Shown: positions 6,710-15,167, numbered from the stretch's first letter. The stretch: 16,101 nt of DNA from JASJBU01 sp965372385 (GCA_965372385.1 CBDVCD010000049.1:1-16101), one strand, 5' to 3'. Translations and numbers: made by a program. The notes: generated by a model not told the origin, from the sequence alone.

Positions 6710-6762
6710 TAAACCATGAAGAATATGAATTTGTATTATGTAGCATGCTCTCTTATGGTTTA
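6710..6762. promoter_or_regulatory. Long-spaced inverted repeat flanking the leuC promoter
   Basis: TAAACCAT (6710-6717) and ATGGTTTA (6755-6762) are exact reverse complements, 37 bp apart. They bracket the candidate leuC -10 box. They could be paired binding sites for a looping regulator or ends of an RNA stem in a leader. Function is inferred only from position and symmetry. Confidence 0.4.
6734..6739 (+). promoter_or_regulatory. Candidate leuC -10 box
   Basis: TATTAT matches 5 of 6 bases of the sigma70 -10 consensus. No good -35 lies 16-18 bp upstream, where the sequence is AAACCA-like. That is what an activator-dependent promoter under the divergent LysR protein would look like. The predicted start is near 6746. 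Confidence 0.4.
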
Positions 6763-6771
6763 GCTAGCTAA
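6760..6771. repeat. Perfect 12-bp palindrome before the leuC ribosome binding site
   Basis: TTAGCTAGCTAA is fully self-complementary and ends 2 bp before the leuC Shine-Dalgarno GAGGGAG at 6774-6780. It could be an operator or chance. Confidence 0.4.
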
Positions 6772-6786
6772 TTGAGGGAGTGAAAT

Positions 6787-8205
6787 ATGAGTACCAAGAC
6801 CCTGTACGACAAACTCTGGGATTCCCATGTGGTGCGATCTGACGATGGTGGCACCGCACTGCTCTATATCGACCGCCAACTGGTGCATGAGGTGACCTCG
6901 CCACAAGCCTTCGAGGGTCTGCGCCTGGCCGACAGAAGGCCTTGGCGCACCAGTGCCAATTTGGCTACACCGGATCACAATGTACCGACCACCAAACGCC
7001 CCAATGGCGTCGCGGATATCGTAGACCCGATAGCGCGTATTCAGGTGGAGACCCTGGATGCAAATTGTGAGGAATTCGGTGTGACGGAATTTCACATGAA
7101 TGATATCAGGCAGGGCATAGTGCATGTGGTTGGACCGGAGCAGGGCGCGACCCTGCCGGGTATGACTGTCGTCTGTGGCGATTCCCACACCTCCACGCAT
7201 GGCGCCCTCGGGGCGCTGGCATTTGGTATCGGAACCTCCGAGGTGGAGCATGTGCTGGCCACCCAGTGTCTGATCCAGAAAAAATCGAAGTCAATGTTGC
7301 TCAGCGTGGATGGCAAGGTCGGGCCAGGCGTGACCGCAAAGGATATCGTTCTGGCGATCATCGGTGAGATCGGTACCGCTGGCGGCACCGGTTACGCCAT
7401 CGAGTTTGGTGGTGAGGCGATTCGTGATCTCTCCATCGAAGGGCGCCTGACGGTCTGCAATATGGCGATCGAAGCGGGCGCCAGGGCGGGTTTCGTTGCG
7501 GTGGACGAGAAGACCGTGGAATATGTGAAAGGTCGTCCCTTCGCACCCAAGGGAGAAGACTGGGAGAAGGCGGTCAGCTACTGGGAGACGCTGCACAGCG
7601 ACGATGGCGCTGAATTCGATGCAGTGGTGACCATTGACGCCGCCTCTATCAAGCCTCAGGTTACCTGGGGCACCTCGCCGGAGATGGTGGTGGCGGTGGA
7701 TGAATCGGTGCCTGATCCGGACCGGATCGATGATGCGGTCAAGGCAGAGGGTATGCGCCGGGCCCTCCAGTACATGGGGCTCGAAGCCGGCACCCCGATC
7801 GATGAGATCGCGGTGGACAAGGTCTTCATCGGTTCCTGTACCAATTCCCGCATCGAGGACCTGCGGGCGGCGGCCCAGATTGCCAGGGGCAAGAAGGTCG
7901 CCAGTAGTATCAAACTGGCCCTGGTGGTGCCCGGCTCAGGGCTGGTCAAGCAACAGGCGGAAGCAGAGGGACTGGATAAGATATTCATCGAGGCGGGCTT
8001 CGAATGGCGGGAGCCTGGCTGCTCCATGTGCCTGGCGATGAACGCCGACCGCCTGGCATCGGGTGAGCGTTGTGCCTCCACCTCGAACCGTAATTTCGAG
8101 GGCCGGCAGGGGCAGGGCGGACGCAGCCACCTGGTGAGTCCTGCAATGGCGGCCGCGGCGGCCATCGCCGGCCATTTTGTTGATGTGAGAGAGATTCAGG
8201 GCTAG
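6787..8205 (+). CDS. leuC: 3-isopropylmalate dehydratase large subunit
   Basis: With LeuD it isomerises 2-isopropylmalate to 3-isopropylmalate in leucine synthesis. It is an aconitase-superfamily [4Fe-4S] enzyme of the cytoplasm. The 472 residues match the usual bacterial length (about 466-470). The cluster-binding cysteines are present: Cys351 in FIGSCTNSRIEDL, and Cys412 and Cys415 in GCSMCLAMNAD. Other family blocks are TPDHNVPT near 61-68, GDSHTSTHGALGALAFGIGTSEVEHVLATQ at 131-160, and NRNFEGRQGQGGRSHLVSP near the C-terminus. A strong GAGGGAG precedes the ATG by 6 nt. leuD follows after 14 nt. Expression is probably controlled by the divergent LysR gene; I found no leucine-rich attenuator peptide. 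Confidence 0.98.
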   Translation: MSTKTLYDKLWDSHVVRSDDGGTALLYIDRQLVHEVTSPQAFEGLRLADRRPWRTSANLATPDHNVPTTKRPNGVADIVDPIARIQVETLDANCEEFGVTEFHMNDIRQGIVHVVGPEQGATLPGMTVVCGDSHTSTHGALGALAFGIGTSEVEHVLATQCLIQKKSKSMLLSVDGKVGPGVTAKDIVLAIIGEIGTAGGTGYAIEFGGEAIRDLSIEGRLTVCNMAIEAGARAGFVAVDEKTVEYVKGRPFAPKGEDWEKAVSYWETLHSDDGAEFDAVVTIDAASIKPQVTWGTSPEMVVAVDESVPDPDRIDDAVKAEGMRRALQYMGLEAGTPIDEIAVDKVFIGSCTNSRIEDLRAAAQIARGKKVASSIKLALVVPGSGLVKQQAEAEGLDKIFIEAGFEWREPGCSMCLAMNADRLASGERCASTSNRNFEGRQGQGGRSHLVSPAMAAAAAIAGHFVDVREIQG

Positions 8206-8219
8206 CCCGGAGACAGAAT

Positions 8220-8855
8220 ATGGACCCGTTCAAGAATTTTACCGGCATTGTCTGTCCGTTGGACCGTTCCAACGTGGATACCGATGCCATCATTCCCAAG
8301 CAGTTTCTGAAGTCGATCAAACGCGCCGGCTTCGGGCCCAATCTGTTCGATGAGTGGCGTTATCTGGATATCGGCGAGCCGGGTATGGACAACAGCCAGC
8401 GCCCCCTGAACCCGGATTTTCTGCTCAACGATCCCCGCTATCAGGACGCGTCAATCCTCTTGGCGCGCATGAATTTCGGTTGCGGTTCCTCCCGGGAGCA
8501 TGCCCCCTGGGCCCTGGAGGATTTCGGTTTTAAGGTGATCATCGCCCCGAGCTTCGCCGATATCTTCTTTAATAACTGCTTTAAGAATGGGATATTGCCC
8601 ATTGTTATAGAAGAAAAAATAGTTGACGATCTATTCGGACTTTCGGGTGAGGCGGAGGCCCTGCAGATCCATGTCGATCTGCAGACCCAGCAGTTGCAAT
8701 TGCCAGATGGCGGAAAAATCGATTTCGAGGTGGATGCCTTCCGCAAACACTGTCTGCTCAATGGCCTGGATGACATCGGCCTGACCCTGCGGCATGTGGA
8801 TGAGATCAAGGCCTTCGAAGCACGCCACCGCCAAGCGATGCCCTGGTTGTTTTAA
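8220..8855 (+). CDS. leuD: 3-isopropylmalate dehydratase small subunit
   Basis: This is the swivel-domain partner of LeuC in the isopropylmalate isomerase. The 211 residues are typical of the long (LeuD type 1) form. The N-terminal LDRSNVDTDAIIPKQFL (14-30) and the loop FGCGSSREHAPWALEDFGFKVIIAPSFADIFFNNCFKNGILPI (86-128) are diagnostic. CGGAG lies about 7 nt upstream of the ATG. It lies 14 nt downstream of leuC. Codon choice is briefly AT-rich near 8585-8640, within an otherwise GC-rich gene, but the frame and family sequence are intact. A 106-bp palindromic gap separates it from leuB. Confidence 0.97.
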   Translation: MDPFKNFTGIVCPLDRSNVDTDAIIPKQFLKSIKRAGFGPNLFDEWRYLDIGEPGMDNSQRPLNPDFLLNDPRYQDASILLARMNFGCGSSREHAPWALEDFGFKVIIAPSFADIFFNNCFKNGILPIVIEEKIVDDLFGLSGEAEALQIHVDLQTQQLQLPDGGKIDFEVDAFRKHCLLNGLDDIGLTLRHVDEIKAFEARHRQAMPWLF

Positions 8856-8868
8856 TTGATTATTAGTC

Positions 8869-8945
8869 CGAAAATGAACGCGAATTAACGCAAATAAATA
8901 TTAATAATCTATTGATAATATTAGCGTTATTTTCGTTCTTCGCGG
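8869..8945. repeat. Imperfect AT-rich palindromic repeat between leuD and leuB
   Basis: The arms GAACGCGAATTAACGC (8876-8891) and GCGTTATTTTCGTTC (8924-8938) are imperfect reverse complements. The outer ends also match partly (CCG at the left, CGCGG at the right), and the centre is nearly pure A/T. The whole folds as one long stem. It looks like a REP- or MITE-type intergenic element, or possibly a processing or attenuating structure in the leu message. Composition differs sharply from the flanking genes. The assignment to a repeat family is inference from symmetry and a single copy. Confidence 0.5.
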
Positions 8946-8961
8946 ATCAGGAATACAAACG

Positions 8962-10035
8962 ATGAGTAAAAAGATATTAGTACTGCCGGGTGACGGCATT
9001 GGTCCGGAGATTGTCAACGAGGCACTCAAGGTGCTCGCCACCCTGCGGGACAATTTCGGTCTGGATATCGACCTGGACGAGGCCCTGGTGGGTGGCGCGG
9101 CCATCGATGCCACGGGGGGACCGTTACCGGACGCCACCCTGGACCTGGCGAAGGAGGTGGACGCGATCCTGCTGGGCGCCGTGGGAGGCCCGAAATGGGA
9201 AGCGCTGGATATCTCCATTCGCCCCGAGAAGGGGTTGTTGGGGTTGCGCGCTGGACTTAATCTATTCGCCAATCTGCGTCCGGCGATCCTCTATCCACAG
9301 CTGGCGGGCGCCTCGACCCTGAAGCCGGAGGTGGTGTCGGGTCTGAATATCATGATCGTGCGCGAGTTGACCGGTGGCATCTATTTCGGTCAGCCCCGGG
9401 GTGTGATTGAACTGGAAAGTGGCGAGCGCCAAGGCATCAATACCCTGGTCTACACCGAGTCGGAGATCGACCGCATCAGCCGGGTCGCCTTCGATATTGC
9501 CATGAAGCGGGACAAGCGGGTCTGCTCGGTGGACAAGGCCAACGTCTTGGAGTGCACCGAGCTCTGGCGCGAGGTGGCAAGCCGGGTCGGTCAGGAGTAC
9601 CCGGCGGTGGAACTCAGCCACATGTATGTAGACAATGCCGCCATGCAGTTGGTGAAATGGCCGAAGCAGTTCGATGTGATGGTTACCACCAACATGTTCG
9701 GTGATATCCTGTCCGATTGCGCCGCAATGCTCACCGGCTCCATCGGTATGCTGCCTTCTGCTTCCCTGGATGAGAACAGCAAGGGTATGTATGAGCCAAT
9801 CCACGGCTCCGCACCGGATATTGCCGGCAAGGGTGTCGCCAATCCCTTGGCGACCATCCTTTCAGTGGCAATGATGCTGCGCTACAGCCTGAATGAACCC
9901 GCTTTGGCGGAACGCATTGAGCAGGCAGTCAACAAAGTGCTGGACGACGGACTGCGGACCCCGGATATCATGTCAGAAGGTATGACTGAGGTCGGTTGCG
10001 AAGCCATGGGTGATGCCGTGGTTGCTGCGTTATAA
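8962..10035 (+). CDS. leuB: 3-isopropylmalate dehydrogenase
   Basis: It oxidises and decarboxylates 3-isopropylmalate to 2-oxoisocaproate with NAD+ and Mg2+/Mn2+, the third leucine-specific step. The protein is 357 residues, as expected. Visible signatures are LPGDGIGPEI at the N-terminus; LRAGLNLFANLRPA with substrate-binding arginines near 94-106; RELTGGIYFGQPRG; DKANVLECTELWREV with the catalytic Lys; VDNAAMQLVKWPKQFDVMVTTNMFGDILSDCAAMLTGSIGMLPSASL with the metal-binding Asp residues; and EPIHGSAPDIAGKGVANPLATI for NAD. An AGGA lies about 10 nt before the ATG. It belongs to the leu cluster, though the palindromic gap before it could make its expression partly separate. It ends 23 nt before asd. 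Confidence 0.98.
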   Translation: MSKKILVLPGDGIGPEIVNEALKVLATLRDNFGLDIDLDEALVGGAAIDATGGPLPDATLDLAKEVDAILLGAVGGPKWEALDISIRPEKGLLGLRAGLNLFANLRPAILYPQLAGASTLKPEVVSGLNIMIVRELTGGIYFGQPRGVIELESGERQGINTLVYTESEIDRISRVAFDIAMKRDKRVCSVDKANVLECTELWREVASRVGQEYPAVELSHMYVDNAAMQLVKWPKQFDVMVTTNMFGDILSDCAAMLTGSIGMLPSASLDENSKGMYEPIHGSAPDIAGKGVANPLATILSVAMMLRYSLNEPALAERIEQAVNKVLDDGLRTPDIMSEGMTEVGCEAMGDAVVAAL

Positions 10036-10058
10036 TTTTTCATTAATTGGTTAAGTCG

Positions 10059-11174
10059 ATGAAACGAGTGGGTTTTGTGGGTTGGCGTGGCATGGTCGGT
10101 TCCGTGCTGATGGGCCGCATGCGCGAAGAGAATGACTTTGCTGCGATCGAGGAGCCGGTCTTCTTCACCACCTCTCAGGTCGGACAGGCCGGGCCGGATA
10201 TCGGCCGGGAGATACCGAACCTGAAAGATGCCAAGGATATTGACGAACTTAAACAGATGGATGTGATCGTCACCTGTCAGGGTGGCGGTTACACCAACGA
10301 GATCTTTCCCAAGCTGCGCGAAGCCGGTTGGCGGGGTTACTGGGTCGATGCCGCCTCCAGCCTGCGCATGCAGGATCACACCATCATTGTCTTGGATCCC
10401 GTGAACGACAGTGTCATTCGCAATGGTCTGGCGAACGGTGTGAAGGACTACATTGGGGGCAACTGCACGGTGAGTCTGATGCTGATGGCCCTGGGGGGAC
10501 TGCTCCGGGCGGATCTGGTGGAGTGGGTCACGGCAATGACCTATCAGGCGGCCTCAGGCGCTGGCGCCCGCAACATGCGGGAGCTGATCAGTCAGATGGG
10601 GTCGTTGGAGGGCGCCGTGGCCGATAAGCTGGCCGATCCGGCCTCCGCCATCCTGGAGATCGATCAGACGGTTGCCGAGACCATGCGTGGTAAGACCTTC
10701 CCTACGGAAAACTTTGGGGTCCCTCTGGCGGGCAGTCTGATCCCCTGGATCGATGTGGCGCTGGAGAACGGTCAGAGCAAGGAGGAGTGGAAGGGCTTCG
10801 TTGAAACCAACAAGATTCTGGGTCGCTCGGATAATCCGGTGCCTATCGATGGCACTTGTGTGCGTATCGGTGCCATGCGCTGCCATAGCCAGGCACTGAC
10901 CGTAAAACTGCGCAAGGATCTGCCGATGGATGAGATCGAAGCAATTCTGGGTGCGGCCAATGATTGGGTCAAGGTGATCCCAAATGATCGTGATCTCACT
11001 GTGAACGAACTGACCCCGACCAAAGTGACTGGATCTCTATCAGTGCCGATAGGCCGTCTGCGTAAAATGAACCTGGGTGGTGAATATCTCAACGCCTTCA
11101 CTGTGGGTGACCAACTCCTATGGGGTGCCGCGGAGCCTTTGCGGCGTATGCTCGGAATATTGTTGGAGCGTTGA
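10059..11174 (+). CDS. asd: Aspartate-semialdehyde dehydrogenase
   Basis: It reduces aspartyl-4-phosphate to aspartate semialdehyde with NADPH, the branch point to lysine/diaminopimelate, threonine and methionine. I chose ATG 10059, giving MKRVGFVGWRGMVGSVLM, because it matches the family N-terminus exactly; an upstream in-frame TTG at 10047 would only add four residues. The result is 371 residues, the Gram-negative Asd type. Motifs are the Rossmann GWRGMVGS (8-15), VTCQGGGYTNE (71-81), WVDAASSLRM (95-104), and the catalytic Cys136 in GGNCTVSLMLMALGG. The Shine-Dalgarno sequence is poor, which suggests dependence on leuB translation 23 nt upstream. usg follows after 9 nt. Confidence 0.97.
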   Translation: MKRVGFVGWRGMVGSVLMGRMREENDFAAIEEPVFFTTSQVGQAGPDIGREIPNLKDAKDIDELKQMDVIVTCQGGGYTNEIFPKLREAGWRGYWVDAASSLRMQDHTIIVLDPVNDSVIRNGLANGVKDYIGGNCTVSLMLMALGGLLRADLVEWVTAMTYQAASGAGARNMRELISQMGSLEGAVADKLADPASAILEIDQTVAETMRGKTFPTENFGVPLAGSLIPWIDVALENGQSKEEWKGFVETNKILGRSDNPVPIDGTCVRIGAMRCHSQALTVKLRKDLPMDEIEAILGAANDWVKVIPNDRDLTVNELTPTKVTGSLSVPIGRLRKMNLGGEYLNAFTVGDQLLWGAAEPLRRMLGILLER

Positions 11175-11183
11175 CCCTCTGAC

Positions 11184-12200
11184 ATGAAACAGGAATTCAA
11201 GATCGCAATAGTTGGCGCTAGCGGACTGATCGGAGAATCGCTTCTCGCGGCGATTGCGGGGCATCCCCGGCTTACGAAGCATGTGGAGTTATTGGGTGGG
11301 GAAGGGAGCGTAGGTCAGCCGCTGGAGTTTGGACGACAGGAACTTATTGTAGGTGAGCTGGCGCTGTTTGACTTTAACCAGGTCCAGGTAGTCATTTCCA
11401 CGGGTGAAGAGCGGTTAGATAAAGAGTGGTTGGAACGGGCGCGAGAGGCGGGTTGTATCGTGCTAGACATCGGCGCACGGCTGATGGAAGTGTCCGATCT
11501 TCCACCGGTGGTGGCCTCGGTCAATGCGGAGGTGTTGGAAATGGTCGCGCATGGTGGGGTTATTGCCCTGCCTGATGCAGCAACAACCCAGTTGATCACC
11601 GTGCTGAAACCCCTGGTCGATAGTTTGAACGTTGAAAGGGTTTCAGTTGTCAGCTGCCACGCCGTCTCGGACATGGGGCGCTCTGGGGTCGAGGAGATGG
11701 CGCGCCAGACGGCCCAACTGCTCAATGGTAAACCGGTGACCCCGTTGATTTTCCCCAAACAGATCGCTTTTAATCTATACCCTCAGGTCGGGGAGATCGG
11801 TAACAACGGATTGACCACTACGGAGCAGAGAATCATTGATCATACAAGACGGATTTTAGCTGATGAGAATATTGGAATTTCACTAACCTGCAGTTGGGTC
11901 CCGGTATTTTTTGGTCATTCTCAGGCGATCACTATTCAGACAGCAGATTCAACAAAGATTGATCAAGTGCACGGAATATTCTCGGGGTTCCCGGGAATAA
12001 ACCTCATTGCGGCTTCAGGATCTTCACCCACGGCCGTTACAGATGCATCCGGAAAGGATAACTTGACGCTAGGTCGGATTGGCTTCGGACCTGAAAGCAT
12101 GACCGAATTCTCATTTTGGACAGTCGCTGACAACATTCGATTTGGTCTTACTGGAAATGCTGTCAAGGTTCTCGATATTCTGGTAAAAAACTTTTTGTAA
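11184..12200 (+). CDS. usg: USG-1 family protein, Asd paralogue without catalytic Cys
   Basis: It is a 338-residue homologue of aspartate-semialdehyde dehydrogenase, found next to asd in Pseudomonas-type genomes. The Rossmann motif IVGASGLIGESLL (9-21) is intact, as is the dimerisation-domain block HAVSDMGRSGVEEMARQT. At the place where Asd has the nucleophile in a P-N-C-type motif, this protein has PDAATTQL (130-137), with Ala132 in place of the Cys. It therefore probably lacks dehydrogenase activity and may be structural or regulatory; the true role of USG-1 proteins is not known to me. It follows asd by 9 nt and should be co-transcribed. The 3' third is more AT-rich than its neighbours. 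fimV begins 125 bp later with its own strong ribosome binding site. Confidence 0.88.
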   Translation: MKQEFKIAIVGASGLIGESLLAAIAGHPRLTKHVELLGGEGSVGQPLEFGRQELIVGELALFDFNQVQVVISTGEERLDKEWLERAREAGCIVLDIGARLMEVSDLPPVVASVNAEVLEMVAHGGVIALPDAATTQLITVLKPLVDSLNVERVSVVSCHAVSDMGRSGVEEMARQTAQLLNGKPVTPLIFPKQIAFNLYPQVGEIGNNGLTTTEQRIIDHTRRILADENIGISLTCSWVPVFFGHSQAITIQTADSTKIDQVHGIFSGFPGINLIAASGSSPTAVTDASGKDNLTLGRIGFGPESMTEFSFWTVADNIRFGLTGNAVKVLDILVKNFL

Positions 12201-12314
12201 TCTATAGTTAGCCACATATTATCAAGTTTATTCTATAGCTTTCGCAGGATCTCGGTGGGTTATAGCAATCGGCTTTACAGGTGCTGGTTCGTCGATGGGA
12301 TCTGTATGTGTGGC

Positions 12315-12321
12315 AAGGAGG
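12315..12321 (+). promoter_or_regulatory. Strong Shine-Dalgarno that fixes the fimV start
   Basis: AAGGAGG lies 4 nt upstream of the ATG at 12326. The open frame extends upstream to 12281, but that extension has no ribosome binding site and would bury the signal peptide, so 12326 is preferred. Confidence 0.8.
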
Positions 12322-12325
12322 AAGT

Positions 12326-15115
12326 ATGATTCGCAAGCTGTCTCTGGCAGTGGCTGTGGCAACAGCCCTATCGCCTTTGGGTGTACTTGCCTTGGGGCTC
12401 GGAGAAATACATACCCATTCAGCACTTAATCAGCATTTTAAAGCTGATATCGATCTGATCTCCATTTCTCAGGACGGCTTACAAGATGTCAGAGCAAGGT
12501 TGGCTTCACCAGAAGCATTTGCCAAGTCCGGAATTGATCGACCATTTATGCTGTCGGGGCTGATATTTACTCCCTCTTTGTCATCGGATGGTCGACCGAT
12601 CATTGCAATCACAAGCAAGGTGCCGGTTCGAGAGCCATTCCTGAATTTTCTGATTGAGGTGAATTGGCCAAAAGGTCGTTTACAACGTGAATATACCGTT
12701 TTGCTTGATCCACCGGTGACTTTGGCGAGAAAACCGCCTGCGCTCGAAGCACCACGGATAAGCACGGCTCCCGCACGTCAACCTGGTCAGGCGAGTCAAT
12801 TCCAGCCCCTCCCAATCGGTGACACTCCATCGGCAAGGATTGCCTCGGAATTCGGTTCCCGAGAGTATGGTCCAATTCGACCCAATGACATGCTTTGGGA
12901 GATCGCAAAAACCCTCAGGCGAGAGGGTGAGACAGTCGAGCAGGTCATGCTGGCCCTGCTTCGCTATAACCCCGATGCCTTCGTTCGGAACAATGTGAAT
13001 AACCTTAAAAAGGGGGTGATTCTGCGTCTACCAGTTGATGCGGATGTGACGGGATTATCTCACCGCCAGGCTCGCAGGGAGTTCCTGGCTCAGACCCGTG
13101 AATGGCGTCAGGAACGGGAACAGTCCGTAATGACAGCTTCCTCTGAGCAAGGGGCAGCACCAGTAGCCGGAGTTATCCCCAAGAGTGAAGTGAGTGATCG
13201 TCTGGAGTTGGTATCGACGAAAGCAGACGATAGCGATGAGACTAAGGATCAGGGGGACAAGGCCGCACAGGATAAGAAGCTCTCTAGTCTGGAACAGCGG
13301 ATCCTGTTGACCCAGGAGGAGAGTGAGAGTGCCCGTCAGGAAAACAAGACGCTCCAGACGCGCATTCGAGAGCTTGAGGCCCAGCTTAATGATGTCCAAC
13401 GGCTGCTTACACTCAAAAACGATCAGCTGGCGGAACTGCAGACCACGCAACGGATCGTGGCAGAAAAGAGTGAGGCCATTGAGTCTGCTGATGAACAAAC
13501 AGCGGTTACAGCGGTAGCGTCGGATCTGGTGGACTTACCGTTCCAGGAAGGGGAGGTAATCGAAGAGGTCGATATTGAGGCGGTCGTTGAAGCGGCAGTG
13601 AGATCAGGACAGACTACCTCTGAGATGCCCGCGGTTGCAGCCGAGCCCGCCAAAATAGAGAAGCCGGAACAACCAGAACGGCCAGTATCCCCTCCGGTTA
13701 GCCCGCCTGAAACCCTGGAAAAACCGGAAGCCGCATTGCCACCCGTGGCCCAGGCGCCGAAAAAGAACGGTTTTCTGGAAATCCTCAAAGACAATACCAC
13801 CTTGATGGGTACGATAGGCGCCGTTGCAGTGCTATTGATTGGCCTACTCTGGTTGATCTTGCGCAGACGCAAGGAAGCGGAGGCAGAGTTCGCTGAGAGT
13901 ATCTTGATGACTCCTGAGAGTGAAGCAGAGGCTGGTATGACTTCGGGAGAAACCGGTTCTATCAATGAATCCTCAGAAGAGACCTCATTTATGAGCGACT
14001 TCTCCCCGAGTGATATCGATGCGCTGCAGGATGAAACGGGCGAGGTTGATCCTATCTCGGAGGCGGATGTCTATATCGCCTATGGCCGATACCAGCAGGC
14101 CGAGGAACTGATCAAGCAGGCCATTGAAAGATACCCGGATCGGGAGGAGTTGAAATATAAATTGTTGGAGATCCACTACTCCGCCAAAAACAGTGCCCAA
14201 TTCTTCCAGTTGGCGGGAGAATTGCGTCAGGCTGGTCTGGAGAAAGCGAAGCCGGAAATCTGGGCCAAGATTGCAGGTATGGGAAAGGAGCTTGATCCTA
14301 AGCACGTATTGTTCACCGTGGCGGCGGCCGGTATCGGGCTCAGTGGGTCCGATGATGAACTGGACGATCTCGGATTGAATCTTGGCAGTGAGTTTGCACA
14401 GGGCGTGGAGCTTCCCGCATCGTTAGGGGCTAATCAGCCTAACCAGGAGACCGCAGAAGATTCAGGTTCGATGGATCTCAGTGAGTTGGAGAAGCTGGAT
14501 GAGATGGATCCAGATATTCTGGAGTCTGACTTATCTCTCGGTTCGGAATTTCTCAATAGTCTGGATTCTGAGCAGTATACTGATACGGTGGAGTCGAAGG
14601 ATGAACCTGACTTGCTGGAGGACATCGACCTGGATGAATTGGAGGCGATTTCCGAATTCGTGGGACCGGAGTCGGATGACAATCTGACCCTCGATTCATC
14701 TTTGGATGCTTTAAGCGATCTTACAAGCCATGATCTGGATGGCGCCGAGAGGAACTCTAACTCGGCAGGTGAGGCCGATAGGGTTGGCCTTGAGGACTCG
14801 GAACCATTGGAGGATCTCGACCTGGAGAGCCTCGAAAAAGAGTTGGAGTTGCTATCTGGGGATCTTGCGGAGAAACCGGATACAGGAACAGAGGCCGACG
14901 CACTGAGTACCCCAGAGGAGGTCGAAACCTCGAGTAATATCCTGGAGTTCGATACCACGGATGAGGTAACGACAAAGCTCGATCTTGCCCGCGCCTATGT
15001 TGATATGGGTGATGCGGAAGGGGCAAAGAGCATTCTGGAAGAGGTTGCCAGCGAAGGTAGTGAAGAGCAGAAAGGAGAGGCCCAGGAGCTGTTGCAGAAT
15101 ATTCCCGGCCGATAG
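12326..15115 (+). CDS. fimV: FimV, pilus assembly and polar hub protein
   Basis: FimV is an inner-membrane, peptidoglycan-binding protein needed for type IV pilus secretin assembly and twitching in relatives. The 929 residues show the full family layout. A signal sequence covers 1-23. The conserved FimV N-terminal domain follows (LGLGEIHTHSALNQHFKADIDL onward, to about 130). A LysM peptidoglycan-binding domain lies at about 178-240 (YGPIRPNDMLWEIAKTLR...NLKKGVILRLP). A coiled coil spans about 318-375. A Pro/Glu-rich linker (440-475) precedes one transmembrane helix (about 492-512) with the stop-transfer RRRKEAEAEF. A very acidic cytoplasmic part contains TPR-like helices (577-650) and the C-terminal FimV TPR motif (881-929). 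Short acidic units such as LEDIDLDELEAI recur. No other pilus genes are in the window. A strong terminator follows. Confidence 0.95.
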   Translation: MIRKLSLAVAVATALSPLGVLALGLGEIHTHSALNQHFKADIDLISISQDGLQDVRARLASPEAFAKSGIDRPFMLSGLIFTPSLSSDGRPIIAITSKVPVREPFLNFLIEVNWPKGRLQREYTVLLDPPVTLARKPPALEAPRISTAPARQPGQASQFQPLPIGDTPSARIASEFGSREYGPIRPNDMLWEIAKTLRREGETVEQVMLALLRYNPDAFVRNNVNNLKKGVILRLPVDADVTGLSHRQARREFLAQTREWRQEREQSVMTASSEQGAAPVAGVIPKSEVSDRLELVSTKADDSDETKDQGDKAAQDKKLSSLEQRILLTQEESESARQENKTLQTRIRELEAQLNDVQRLLTLKNDQLAELQTTQRIVAEKSEAIESADEQTAVTAVASDLVDLPFQEGEVIEEVDIEAVVEAAVRSGQTTSEMPAVAAEPAKIEKPEQPERPVSPPVSPPETLEKPEAALPPVAQAPKKNGFLEILKDNTTLMGTIGAVAVLLIGLLWLILRRRKEAEAEFAESILMTPESEAEAGMTSGETGSINESSEETSFMSDFSPSDIDALQDETGEVDPISEADVYIAYGRYQQAEELIKQAIERYPDREELKYKLLEIHYSAKNSAQFFQLAGELRQAGLEKAKPEIWAKIAGMGKELDPKHVLFTVAAAGIGLSGSDDELDDLGLNLGSEFAQGVELPASLGANQPNQETAEDSGSMDLSELEKLDEMDPDILESDLSLGSEFLNSLDSEQYTDTVESKDEPDLLEDIDLDELEAISEFVGPESDDNLTLDSSLDALSDLTSHDLDGAERNSNSAGEADRVGLEDSEPLEDLDLESLEKELELLSGDLAEKPDTGTEADALSTPEEVETSSNILEFDTTDEVTTKLDLARAYVDMGDAEGAKSILEEVASEGSEEQKGEAQELLQNIPGR

Positions 15116-15135
15116 AAACTACCCTATCGATGAGC

Positions 15136-15167
15136 AAAGGGGCGCACCGGATGCGCCCCTTTTGTTT
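15136..15167 (+). terminator. Intrinsic terminator after fimV
   Basis: AAAGGGGCGCA (15136-15146) and TGCGCCCCTTT (15152-15162) pair perfectly over 11 bp around a 5-nt loop, followed by T-rich sequence. It begins 20 nt after the fimV stop and is the clearest transcription end in the window. truA begins only about 25 nt after it, so truA needs read-through or a promoter that overlaps this region. Confidence 0.85.

Noticed and set aside
6716..6763. Short ORF before leuC (15 codons) as a leucine attenuator peptide
   Set aside because: It has only two Leu codons, no Shine-Dalgarno, overlaps the likely -10 box, and no terminator hairpin follows.
10047..10058. Upstream TTG start for asd
   Set aside because: The ATG at 10059 gives the exact family N-terminus and normal length.
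12281..12325. Longer fimV start at 12281
   Set aside because: The ATG at 12326 has AAGGAGG close upstream and begins a signal peptide; the extension has neither.
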